DNA of 64,000 nt. Origin: an uncultured Collinsella sp. (GTDB lineage: Bacteria > Actinomycetota > Coriobacteriia > Coriobacteriales > Coriobacteriaceae). The notes beneath the pieces are model-generated. The model saw only the letters and a list, made by a program, of their open reading frames with translations. It had not been told where the DNA came from and searched no databases. A program made the position numbers and the translations under genes. Positions 27,616 to 35,824 of the stretch are shown piece after piece. The number at the start of each line of letters is the position of its first letter. Within the stretch, counting starts at the first letter, position 1. The DNA lies in the NCBI GenBank assembly GCA_958413765.1, contig CATYVH010000004.1, forward strand, positions 1 to 64,000, in the 5' to 3' direction.

Positions 27616-28615
27616 GGACACTCACCCCCTGCTCGCCCAAGTTGTGACGAATATCTTCGATATTACCCTCGACGGTCGCGATCAACTCATCCAGCGAATC
27701 GAACACGCGCGACGGACGCAGCCAGCGCGTAAACGCCAGCGAAACGGAAGCACCGTACAGGTCGCCCGTATAACCAATTAAATTAGCCTCAAGATGCGCA
27801 GATGCCGCATCGTCGGCATACGTCGGCGGCAGTCCGACGTTAACGGCAGCGGGCCACACGATGTCGTTTACCAGCACCAGGCCCTCATACACGCCATCGG
27901 CAGGCACCTGAATGCCGTCGGGAACCTGTAGGTTTGCCGTGGGAAAGCCCATGCCAGAGCCCTCGTGACGGCCGCGAATAACACCGCCGCGCACCATATA
28001 CGGGCGTCCGAGTAACCCAGCAGCAAGCCCCACATGGCCCTGTCCCAGCTCGTGACGAATGCGGGTGGCGCAAATGGCCTCACCGCCCTCGCAAAGCAAG
28101 TCGTGCCCGTATACGTCAACGCCGCGCTCGGCACCCCAGGCGCGCATCTCGGCAACACCAGAAGCACCGCCGCGACCCAGCCTAAAGTCGCTGCCAACGC
28201 GAATCGAGCGAATGTCGACCACGCGTGACAACAGTGCGAGAAAACCGACATGGTCGAGCGCCGCGACCTCAGGCGTAAAGGGAACGGCCACCACTGCATC
28301 GACCCCGGTTTGAGCCAGGGCATGCAGACGGTCGGCCGTCGTCATCAATTTTTGAGCGGGCGAAGGGCTCACCACGACGTCCGGGTCGGGATCGAAAGTG
28401 ACCACGACCGCCTTGCAGCCATGGGCACGGGCATCACGGACAAGCGCTTCGATGAGTTCCTGGTGTCCACGGTGCACACCATCGAACACGCCGATGGCAA
28501 TCGATGCGGCACCCAAGTGCTCGCACTCATCAAACGCATCGGCAGTAACGATGCGAGCCTCGTCCGACTCGCCCGCGAAAAAGATACGCGCGAGCTCGCG
28601 AGCGGACAACATCAT
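27608..28615 (-). CDS. ribF: Bifunctional riboflavin kinase/FAD synthetase
   Basis: Makes FMN and FAD. 335 residues: FAD synthetase half with AIGVFDGVHRGHQELIEA near residue 40 and VVTFDPDPDVVVSP, then the riboflavin kinase half with RGRHEGSGMGFPTANL and GVYEGLVLV. It overlaps truB by four bases and dnaG at its end. truB-ribF is a very common pair. Confidence 0.95.
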   Translation of the reverse strand: MMLSARELARIFFAGESDEARIVTADAFDECEHLGAASIAIGVFDGVHRGHQELIEALVRDARAHGCKAVVVTFDPDPDVVVSPSPAQKLMTTADRLHALAQTGVDAVVAVPFTPEVAALDHVGFLALLSRVVDIRSIRVGSDFRLGRGGASGVAEMRAWGAERGVDVYGHDLLCEGGEAICATRIRHELGQGHVGLAAGLLGRPYMVRGGVIRGRHEGSGMGFPTANLQVPDGIQVPADGVYEGLVLVNDIVWPAAVNVGLPPTYADDAASAHLEANLIGYTGDLYGASVSLAFTRWLRPSRVFDSLDELIATVEGNIEDIRHNLGEQGVSVRD

Positions 28616-29544
28616 CGAACACCGCCGATTGCCTGCGGAAACACGTGCTCCATGACAAAGCGGCCACTCTCAATGCGGGCGAGCGCCTTGAGTCCCCCAT
28701 CGAGCACCAACGCAAAAGGCGCCTTCGCGGTATCGAAATCGGCAAGCGCACGCTCAACGGGAATGCGTCGGCCGCAGAGCAGGTCGTCGGCAAGATTGCC
28801 CGGCAAGTCAACACGCGTGGCGCCCAGGGCCGCAATGGGATCCAGGGCAAAGCCAGCCGCGGACTCGGGAGAAAGCTCCTCGACCGCATGACAAGCGCCA
28901 ATGGAAACAACACCGGAGGCCGTGCGGCGCAGCGCGGAAATGTGCGCCGCGCTCTCGCAGGCGCGGCCCAAGTCGCGAGCGAGCGCACGGATATAGGTAC
29001 CCTTGCTAACTGAGAACGCCACGGTCCACACACACGTATCACCTTCGCCTCCCACGGCGATCAGGTCGGCGGCATAGACCTCGACGGGGCGCGGAGGTAG
29101 GTCCACCGCATTGCCCTCGCGAGCAGACTTGTAGGCGCGAACGCCATTGACCGAGATAGCCGAAAACGCCGGCGGCACCTGCATCTGCGGACCCAGCATG
29201 GCCGCCAAGCGCTCACGGGCATAGGCAGGATCGCGCAGCTCGTTGGCAATAGCCACCGTGCGGACCGCCTCGCCCTCCGCATCATCGGTATTGGTCTCGG
29301 CGCCAAACGAGATGTCGGCGACATAGCTTTTGGTATCGAGTGTGAGCATACCCAGCAGACGGGTGGCCTGACCCACGCCGACCACCATGACACCCGATGC
29401 CATGGGGTCGAGCGTGCCGGCATGGCCGACGCGACGCTCATGGAGGGCGCGCCGACATTGCGAGACCACATCGTGGGACGTGCAGCCCACCGGCTTATCG
29501 ACGGCGAGCAGCATATTCAGTTGAGAAGGCGTACGACGAGCCAT
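28612..29544 (-). CDS. truB: tRNA pseudouridine(55) synthase TruB
   Basis: Makes pseudouridine 55 in the tRNA T loop. 310 residues; LLAVDKPVGCTSHDVV at the start, catalytic Asp in HAGTLDPMASGVMVV near residue 45, and KSYVADISFGAETNTDDAEG. Starts 15 bases after nrnA. Confidence 0.95.
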   Translation of the reverse strand: MARRTPSQLNMLLAVDKPVGCTSHDVVSQCRRALHERRVGHAGTLDPMASGVMVVGVGQATRLLGMLTLDTKSYVADISFGAETNTDDAEGEAVRTVAIANELRDPAYARERLAAMLGPQMQVPPAFSAISVNGVRAYKSAREGNAVDLPPRPVEVYAADLIAVGGEGDTCVWTVAFSVSKGTYIRALARDLGRACESAAHISALRRTASGVVSIGACHAVEELSPESAAGFALDPIAALGATRVDLPGNLADDLLCGRRIPVERALADFDTAKAPFALVLDGGLKALARIESGRFVMEHVFPQAIGGVR

Positions 29545-29558
29545 GTACCATCCAAAAG

Positions 29559-30602
29559 TTAAAGCTCGACGGTCACCGAAGCGGGATCCTCCCCTACCAG
29601 CTCGGCCAGCATGGGAAGTGCCACGGTGAGCGTCTCGAGAATCGTTCCGTTGTTGGAGAAACCAGCGGCAGCGGGATGTCCGCCTCCGCCAAAGGCAGCA
29701 GCGATCTCGGACACGTTGAGGTCGCCCTTGGAGCGCAGGTTGCCGCGCACCTTGGTATCGCCCTCAATGCCCTTCAGGAACAGGCAGACTTCGACGCCCA
29801 TCACCGAGCGAACCACATCGACCAGGCCGTCGCACTCATCCGAGGTGACACCGCAAGCCTCAAGGTCACTCTGGTACGCGTAACTATACGCGACGCGCCC
29901 GTGGGCCACCGTCTTGATGCGGCCCATAACGATGGACTTGAGGTGCAAAAACTCAACGCGCATGCTCTGGTAGACCTCGAGTGCCACACGCGCCGGATCG
30001 GCACCGTGGGCAACCAGACGCGAGGCTGCATGGAACGCGGCGGCATCGGCGTTTTGGTACTGAAAACGGCCGGTATCGGTAACCAAGCCACACAGCAGGC
30101 AGGTCGCAACGCCATCACGTGCGACAATGCCGCAATTGTCCAAGAAGCGGTCGATGATCATGGCGCAGGCTGCAGCTTCGACGCGCCTCAGGCTGAGCTC
30201 GGCAAACTCCTCGCGCGCCGGATGGTGATCGAAGCACACCACATGCTTGGAGCGACGAAGCACCTCGGCGGAATTATTGAGACGCTCGACGACCGGCACG
30301 TCCACCGAGATGAACAGGTCCGGATTGCCGGTATACGCAGATGCCGGTACCAGGCGATCGGAGCCTTCCATAAAGCGGTAGATGCGCGGAACCGGATCAT
30401 CGTCTGCCAGCAGCAGGGCAATGTCCTTGTTAGGGAAAAACTTCATAAGCGAGAGGCCCAGACCCAACACGGAGCCCAGGGCGTCGCCATCGGGAGAAGT
30501 GTGTCCCGAAATCGCAATGGAGGACGCACCCTCGATGAGCTCGAGGATGCGTCGCTGAATATCTGCAGACTCGCACGAGGCGAGGTCGGCGGAATTAGTC
30601 AT
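29559..30602 (-). CDS. nrnA: DHH/DHHA1 phosphoesterase, NrnA-like
   Basis: Degrades short oligoribonucleotides and probably pAp or cyclic-dinucleotide products (Mn-dependent). 347 residues: GHTSPDGDALGSVLGLGL near residue 35, DVPVVERLN, the FDHHPAREEF motif that names the family, and GGGHPAAAGFS in the DHHA1 domain. It overlaps rbfA by eight bases. The infB-rbfA-nrnA-truB-ribF order is standard. Confidence 0.93.
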   Translation of the reverse strand: MTNSADLASCESADIQRRILELIEGASSIAISGHTSPDGDALGSVLGLGLSLMKFFPNKDIALLLADDDPVPRIYRFMEGSDRLVPASAYTGNPDLFISVDVPVVERLNNSAEVLRRSKHVVCFDHHPAREEFAELSLRRVEAAACAMIIDRFLDNCGIVARDGVATCLLCGLVTDTGRFQYQNADAAAFHAASRLVAHGADPARVALEVYQSMRVEFLHLKSIVMGRIKTVAHGRVAYSYAYQSDLEACGVTSDECDGLVDVVRSVMGVEVCLFLKGIEGDTKVRGNLRSKGDLNVSEIAAAFGGGGHPAAAGFSNNGTILETLTVALPMLAELVGEDPASVTVEL

Positions 30603-31005
30603 CTAAAGCTGCCTCCTGGGCGGCATCCGCTATCGGATAGCCGCCCTCGTCCTTTTCGATCGCAAGCGTGGCGGGAACGTTTTCCAGCGCACGAGTGATG
30701 CGCTCGGCCTCATCGGTCGAGCGATCGATGCGAAAATCGAGCTCGGGCGTAACACGCCAATCGAGCGAGCGAGCCAACAGGCTGCGAATACGGCCCTTAG
30801 CGCTTGCGAGCGCCTCCATGACCTCGTCGTAGCGGCTCGCATCGCACGACACGTACACGCGCGCGAACGAACGGTCCACCGCGACCTCGACCGCGGTCAA
30901 AGTAACCAGGTCGAGACGCGGATCGGAAACCTCAAAGAGCAGGATATAACCGAGCTTCTCGCGAAGCTGCTCGCCCAGACGGCGGGTTGCCTGCGTTTGC
31001 TTCAT
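30595..31005 (-). CDS. rbfA: 30S ribosome-binding factor RbfA
   Basis: Late 30S maturation factor with a KH-type fold. 136 residues; GYILLFEVSDPRLDLVTLTA and ARVYVSCDA are typical, as is the final P-x-L-x-F-x-x-D (VTPELDFRIDRS). An extra 20-residue acidic tail follows. Lies 11 bases behind infB. Confidence 0.95.
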   Translation of the reverse strand: MKQTQATRRLGEQLREKLGYILLFEVSDPRLDLVTLTAVEVAVDRSFARVYVSCDASRYDEVMEALASAKGRIRSLLARSLDWRVTPELDFRIDRSTDEAERITRALENVPATLAIEKDEGGYPIADAAQEAALDD

Positions 31006-31016
31006 AGCGCTACCCC

Positions 31017-33731
31017 CTACTCGGTACGGGCAACCTGGTCGATACGATAACCCTCGATCTGGTCGCCGGGCTTGATGTCCTGGAAGTTCTCCAGGCCAAT
31101 GCCGCCCTCGGAACCGCTCTTGAGGCTCTTGGCCTCGTCCTTGTAGTGACGCATCGAGGCGATCTTGCCGTTGAAGACCACGATGCCGTCGCGCACCAGA
31201 CGCACGGAATCGGTCGCGGCGATCTCGCCCTCTTCGACGCGGACACCGGCGGCGATACCGACTTTAGGCACCTTGAAGGTGTCCAGGACGGTCGCGGTAC
31301 CCGTGGAGACCTCGACCTCGGTGGGCTTGAGCATGCCGATACGGGCAGCGTCGAGCTCCTCGAGGCACTTGTAGATGACGTCGTAACAACGGATCTCGAC
31401 GCCCTCGCGCTCGGCGGCGGAACGCGCCTTACCGTCGGGGCGGACGCCAAAGCCGATGATGATGGCGTTGGAGGCGTCGGCCAGGACGACGTCGGTCTCG
31501 TTGATGGCACCAACGGCGGAGTGGATCGTGTTGATACGAACCTCGGACTGATCCATCTTGTCGAGCGAGTCCTGAAGGGCCTCGATGGAACCCTGGACGT
31601 CGGCCTTGATGATCAGGTTGAGCTCCTTGACCTCGGCGTCGGCAATGGTCTCGAAGAGGTTCTCGAGCGTGACGTGCTTGACGCGGCTCTGCTCCTCGAT
31701 ACGGGCCTTGAGCGAACGCTCGTCGGCAAGGGCACGAGCCTCGCGCTCGTCCTCGAACACGCGGAACTCGTCACCGGCGTTGGGCACGGACTGCAGGCCC
31801 AGGATCTCGACGGCGTCGGAGGGACCGGCCTCGGTGACGGCGCGGCCCTTGGGGTCGAGCATGGCGCGGACGCGGCCGTAGGTGAGGCCGGCGACCAGCG
31901 TATCGCCCACGTGCAGGGTACCGCGGGTCACGAGCACGGTAGCGACCGAGCCGCGGCCCTTGTCGAGCTTGGCCTCGAGGACGTTGCCGGAGGCAAAGGT
32001 GTCCGGGTTGGCCTTGAGCTCGAGCACATCTGCCTGGAGCAGCACGGTCTCCAGAAGGTCGTCGATACCGATCTTCTGCTTGGCCGAAATGTTGACGAAC
32101 ATGTTCTGTCCGCCCCACTCCTCGGGGATGACACCGTACTCGGTGAGCTCCTGGCGCACGCGGTCGGGGTTGGCGCCCGGCTTATCGATCTTGTTGACGG
32201 CGACGACGATGGGTACGCCGGCGGCCTTGGCGTGGTTGATCGACTCGACGGTCTGGGGCATGACGCCGTCGTCGGCGGCCACGATCAGAATGACGATGTC
32301 GGTCACCTTGGCACCACGGGCACGCATGGCCGTAAAGGTGGCATGACCCGGGGTATCGATGAAGGTGATCTTGCGGTCGTTGATCATGACCTGCGAAGCG
32401 CCGATGGCCTGCGTAATGCCGCCCGCCTCGCCGGCAGCAACGCCGGTGTGACGGATAGCGTCGAGGAGGCTCGTCTTGCCGTGGTCGACGTGGCCCATGA
32501 CGGTGACGACCGGGGCGCGCGGCTTAAGGTCGGCGGGATCGTCGTAGAACGAGAAGGTATTCTCCTCCTCGGGGGTAATGATCTTGATCTGACGACCCAG
32601 GTCGTCGGCAACGAGCTCGACAAGGTCATCGGACATGGACTGCGTCATGGTGAGCGGCGTGCCCAGCAGGAACAGGCGCTTGATGATGTCGTTGGCCGGA
32701 ACGTCAAGTGCCTCGGCGAGTTCCTGGACGGTAACGCCCTGGGAAACCTTGATGGCGTCGAGCTCCTCGGGGTTCACGCCCTGGGCCAGCGCCTCCTCTA
32801 TCTTGCGCTCCTCCTGAGCCTTGGCAGCCTCGCGCTCGCGCTTCTCCTTGCGCTTCTTGCGGCGACCGGTGGACTCGCGAGAGGCCTCCTCGACGGCGGC
32901 ACGAGCCTCCTCGAGCACCTTCTCGCGGCTGTACTCCTCGGCCTCGCGAGCCATACGGCTGTAGTGGTCCTCTTCGTTGTTGTGACCGCCCTTGCGCTTC
33001 TTGCCCTTGCCCTGCTTGTCGGGGTTGGGGAAGTCCATGCCGGCAGCGACGTTGTTGCTGGCGTTGGTGCGATGGCTGTGCGGACGGCTCTCGGAGGCGT
33101 TGCGCTCGGAGTTGCTGTCGGAGGCGTTACGATCGTTACGACGGCCTCCGCGGCGGTCGTTGTTGCCGCCACGACGGTTACCGCGCTCGGCGGCACGCTC
33201 GGCCTTGGCCTTGTCCTCGGCGTCCTTCTTCTCCTTGAGCACGGTCTCCTGTGCGGCGATCTGGTCGAGCAGCGAACGGAAGCGCGAACCGGAGTCGGAA
33301 GCGGGAACGGCGCGGCGCTGGGCCTCGCGAGCAGCCTCCTCCTTCTCGCGAGCAAGGCGCTCCTGCTCGGCCTTCTTCTTGGCCTCGGCCTCGGCGCGGG
33401 CAGCCTCCTCGGCAGCCTGGGCTGCGGCAAACTGGCGGCGCTCCTCCTCGCGGGCCTTCTCGGCGGCGATGCGCTCGCGCTCGGCCTCGGCGGCGCGTGC
33501 GGCCTCCTCGGCGGCAGCTGCCTGCTCCTCGGCCTGCTTGGCGGCCTCGACTTCCTGAGCGCGGGCCTCAATCACCGAGGCGAGCTGCTTGCGGACCATG
33601 GCAACGTAGGCATCCTCCAAGGTGGAGGAAGCGGACTTAGCGGGAATCTTCATATCGGCGAGATGACCCATCAGTTCCTTAGAGGTCATGCCGAACTCTT
33701 TGGCCAGGGTGGACACACGGACTTTTGCCAT
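31017..33731 (-). CDS. infB: Translation initiation factor IF-2
   Basis: GTPase that places initiator tRNA on the ribosome. 904 residues. The first 60 residues are a small helical domain (VRVSTLAKEFGMTSKELM); about 60-310 is a low-complexity Ala/Glu/Arg-rich region with an Asn/Arg-rich core (RRGGNNDRRGGRRNDRN). The G domain has VMGHVDHGKTSLLDAI, DTPGHATF and NKIDKPGANP; domains II-IV follow. Full length. ATG at 33731. Confidence 0.97.
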   Translation of the reverse strand: MAKVRVSTLAKEFGMTSKELMGHLADMKIPAKSASSTLEDAYVAMVRKQLASVIEARAQEVEAAKQAEEQAAAAEEAARAAEAERERIAAEKAREEERRQFAAAQAAEEAARAEAEAKKKAEQERLAREKEEAAREAQRRAVPASDSGSRFRSLLDQIAAQETVLKEKKDAEDKAKAERAAERGNRRGGNNDRRGGRRNDRNASDSNSERNASESRPHSHRTNASNNVAAGMDFPNPDKQGKGKKRKGGHNNEEDHYSRMAREAEEYSREKVLEEARAAVEEASRESTGRRKKRKEKREREAAKAQEERKIEEALAQGVNPEELDAIKVSQGVTVQELAEALDVPANDIIKRLFLLGTPLTMTQSMSDDLVELVADDLGRQIKIITPEEENTFSFYDDPADLKPRAPVVTVMGHVDHGKTSLLDAIRHTGVAAGEAGGITQAIGASQVMINDRKITFIDTPGHATFTAMRARGAKVTDIVILIVAADDGVMPQTVESINHAKAAGVPIVVAVNKIDKPGANPDRVRQELTEYGVIPEEWGGQNMFVNISAKQKIGIDDLLETVLLQADVLELKANPDTFASGNVLEAKLDKGRGSVATVLVTRGTLHVGDTLVAGLTYGRVRAMLDPKGRAVTEAGPSDAVEILGLQSVPNAGDEFRVFEDEREARALADERSLKARIEEQSRVKHVTLENLFETIADAEVKELNLIIKADVQGSIEALQDSLDKMDQSEVRINTIHSAVGAINETDVVLADASNAIIIGFGVRPDGKARSAAEREGVEIRCYDVIYKCLEELDAARIGMLKPTEVEVSTGTATVLDTFKVPKVGIAAGVRVEEGEIAATDSVRLVRDGIVVFNGKIASMRHYKDEAKSLKSGSEGGIGLENFQDIKPGDQIEGYRIDQVARTE

Positions 33732-33822
33732 ATGACTTCACCTACCCTTTCTGGCACCTTGGGTGCCTAGAGACTGAACGAGCGTGGGAGATGCGCCGGG
33801 ACCTGCCCGGCGCGACCGCGCG

Positions 33823-35070
33823 CTAGATCAGGTCCTCCGCATCATCGAAGGCGTCGGTGTCGTGGACACCGCAGAAACGGGAGCCGGGACGGGCCTGGTT
33901 GCGGCACTGGACGCCGTCCTCGGACACGTACTCGCAGCGGCGGACGTCCTCGTCCTCCTCGTCACCGATCAGGTCGGCGGCGGGCTCCTCGTGAACGGGA
34001 ACGTTCTTGAGGATGTCGGCGGCAAGCGTCTCGGACTTGATGTCAATGTGCCAGCCGGTCAGGCGCGCAGCGAGGCGAGCGTTCTGGCCCTCCTTGCCGA
34101 TGGCGAGGGACAGCTGGTCATCGGGCACGATGACGCCGGCATAGGCCTTCTCCTCGTCGATGAGGACGCGGGTGACCTTAGCGGGCGACAGGGCGTTGGC
34201 GACGTAGACGGCAGGATCGGCATCCCACAGGATGACGTCGACGCGCTCGCCACGGAGCTCGCCCACGACAGCGCGAACACGGCTGCCCTTGGGGCCGACG
34301 CAGGCACCCACGGGATCCAGACGATCGTCAAGCGAGTGGACGGCGACCTTGGAGCGCTGGCCGGGCTCGCGGGCGATCGACTTGATCTGGACGGTGCCCT
34401 CATAGATCTCGGGCACCTCCTGCTCAAACAGACGACGCATGAGCTCGGGGTGGGTACGGGAGATGACAATCGGCGGACGGCTGTGCTCGCCACGAACCGG
34501 CTGCAGGTTGGAGTTGGGGTCGCGAACGTCGATGATCACGGCCTTGATGTGCTGGTTGTGCAGGTAGCGCTCGCCCATCGGGCGCTCGTTGCGCTCGTTC
34601 TCGTAACGGCGCTGATCGAAGTGCGGCAGCTCGGCCTCGACGCCCTCGCGAATCTTGACGATCGTGAAGTCGGGCGTGGATTGCAGCACGGTACCGCTGA
34701 TGAGGTCACCGATGCGGCCGGAGAACTCCTCGTAGATCTGCTCGCGGGCGGAGTTGCGCACGATGGCGTTGATCTCGGCCTTGGCGTGCTGGGCGGCGAT
34801 GCGGCTCGTGTTCTTGGGGGTGACGTCGATCTCCTCGAACTCGGTGAAGTTGCCCTCCTCGTCCATGGAATCGTCGATCGGCTCCAGGCGGTAGACATAG
34901 ATCTTGCCGGTGGTGCGGTCGATGGTCACCTTGGCGCCCCACTCAAGATGCAGGATCTCGGCGTAGCTCTTGGCGAGCGACTGCTCCAGGCGGTCGATCA
35001 GGTAGAGCTGGTCGATGTGCTTCTCCTGGCAAAGCTCCATCAGGGCGGACATCATGTCGGATGCTGCCAT
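33823..35070 (-). CDS. nusA: Transcription termination/antitermination protein NusA
   Basis: Binds RNA polymerase and RNA. 415 residues: N-terminal polymerase-binding domain, S1 domain (about 135-200), and two KH domains with DPVGACVGPKGSRVRAVVGE and LSLAIGKEGQNARLAARLTG. Odd point: the C-terminus holds C-x7-C-x8-C-x2-H (RRCEYVSEDGVQCRNQ, then RFCGVHD), a putative zinc site that standard NusA lacks. The ylxR gene usually found between nusA and infB is absent. Starts two bases after the rimP stop. Confidence 0.95.
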   Translation of the reverse strand: MAASDMMSALMELCQEKHIDQLYLIDRLEQSLAKSYAEILHLEWGAKVTIDRTTGKIYVYRLEPIDDSMDEEGNFTEFEEIDVTPKNTSRIAAQHAKAEINAIVRNSAREQIYEEFSGRIGDLISGTVLQSTPDFTIVKIREGVEAELPHFDQRRYENERNERPMGERYLHNQHIKAVIIDVRDPNSNLQPVRGEHSRPPIVISRTHPELMRRLFEQEVPEIYEGTVQIKSIAREPGQRSKVAVHSLDDRLDPVGACVGPKGSRVRAVVGELRGERVDVILWDADPAVYVANALSPAKVTRVLIDEEKAYAGVIVPDDQLSLAIGKEGQNARLAARLTGWHIDIKSETLAADILKNVPVHEEPAADLIGDEEDEDVRRCEYVSEDGVQCRNQARPGSRFCGVHDTDAFDDAEDLI

Positions 35071-35071
35071 C

Positions 35072-35566
35072 TTACTTTCCTTCCTTCGCGGGCTTGAAGT
35101 CGTAGGTGGGCTTCAACTTGCACTTTTTAACATCAGAGAAATCGAGGGTAACGGACTCGCCGTCCTCGAGCTCGAGGGTCACGTTCGTCTCGGTCGCGGC
35201 GGCAATCTTGCCGGCGTACTTGCGACGGCCCTCGGTGGCGGTGGAGGTGAGCTCACAATTCTCGCCCACAAAGCGGGCAAAGTCGCGCGGACGGCGCAGC
35301 GGGCGCGCCATGCCCGGGCTCGACACCTCGAGCGTATAGCTCGAAGAGATGGGGTCGAGCTCCTCGATTACATCGCCGACCCATTTGGTGTTGGCCGTGA
35401 CGTCGTTGAGCGACAGGCTCTGACCCTCAGCACCCTCGATACGCACGCGCACGCAGGGGGCCTTGGTGGCGCCCACGAGCTCGACGTCGACGATGTCGAC
35501 ATCGTGCTGGGGAGCGACGGCCTCGAGCGCGTCGATGATCGCCTGCTCGGTCTTGGTCTTGACCAT
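35072..35566 (-). CDS. rimP: Ribosome maturation factor RimP
   Basis: Needed for 30S assembly. 164 residues; VDIVDVELVGATKAPCVRVR in the N-terminal domain, YTLEVSSPGMARPLRRPRDF as the family signature, and an Sm-like C-terminal domain. ATG at 35566 follows GGAGGTG; the longer frame upstream overlaps the promoter and hairpin. First gene of rimP-nusA-infB-rbfA-nrnA-truB-ribF. Confidence 0.95.
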   Translation of the reverse strand: MVKTKTEQAIIDALEAVAPQHDVDIVDVELVGATKAPCVRVRIEGAEGQSLSLNDVTANTKWVGDVIEELDPISSSYTLEVSSPGMARPLRRPRDFARFVGENCELTSTATEGRRKYAGKIAAATETNVTLELEDGESVTLDFSDVKKCKLKPTYDFKPAKEGK

Positions 35567-35584
35567 TGCGGCACCTCCATCCAT

Positions 35585-35618
35585 ACAAAAAAGAAGCGGG
35601 GCCGAAACCCCACTTCTT
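35585..35618 (-). terminator. Terminator-like hairpin in the rimP leader (possible attenuator)
   Basis: An 11-bp stem with one mismatch (AAGAAG-GGGG against CCCC-CTTCTT), a 6-base loop, and a T run on the minus strand. It lies downstream of a good promoter and only about 20 bases before the rimP start codon, so it would cut the operon message unless overridden. Confidence 0.75.
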
Positions 35619-35644
35619 TCAATTACAACTTCATTTGCAAGCAA

Positions 35645-35673
35645 ACTATACCAATAGCTGCGAAAACGTGCAA
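35645..35673 (-). promoter_or_regulatory. Sigma-70 type promoter of the rimP-nusA-infB operon
   Basis: TTGCAC (35673-35668) and TATAGT (35650-35645) are 17 bases apart on the minus strand. This predicts a leader of about 70 bases that carries the hairpin at 35585-35618. Confidence 0.75.
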
Positions 35674-35760
35674 GCACAGTACGAATCTGCAGGTCAGCGT
35701 GCGCACAGCTTCTCCACAAGAATAGGACAATTGACCGCAAGCACTTGGTCGGGCACACGC

Positions 35761-35800
35761 AAGACGAGGGACGACCCAACCGGATCGCCCCTCGTCTTTT
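35761..35800. terminator. Hairpin between leuS and the rimP promoter
   Basis: A 14-bp stem with one mismatch starts AAGACGAGGG and ends CCCTCGTCTT. The T run (TTTT) is on the plus strand, so as a leuS terminator it is weak; it lies 25 bases past the leuS stop. Confidence 0.6.
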
Positions 35801-35824
35801 ATGCGTCAGTTAAGTGCGCAGTGC

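Noticed and set aside
31146..33770. 874-codon plus-strand frame opposite infB
   Set aside because: Antisense of the infB low-complexity region; Leu/Gly/Val runs come from mirrored Glu/Ala codons.
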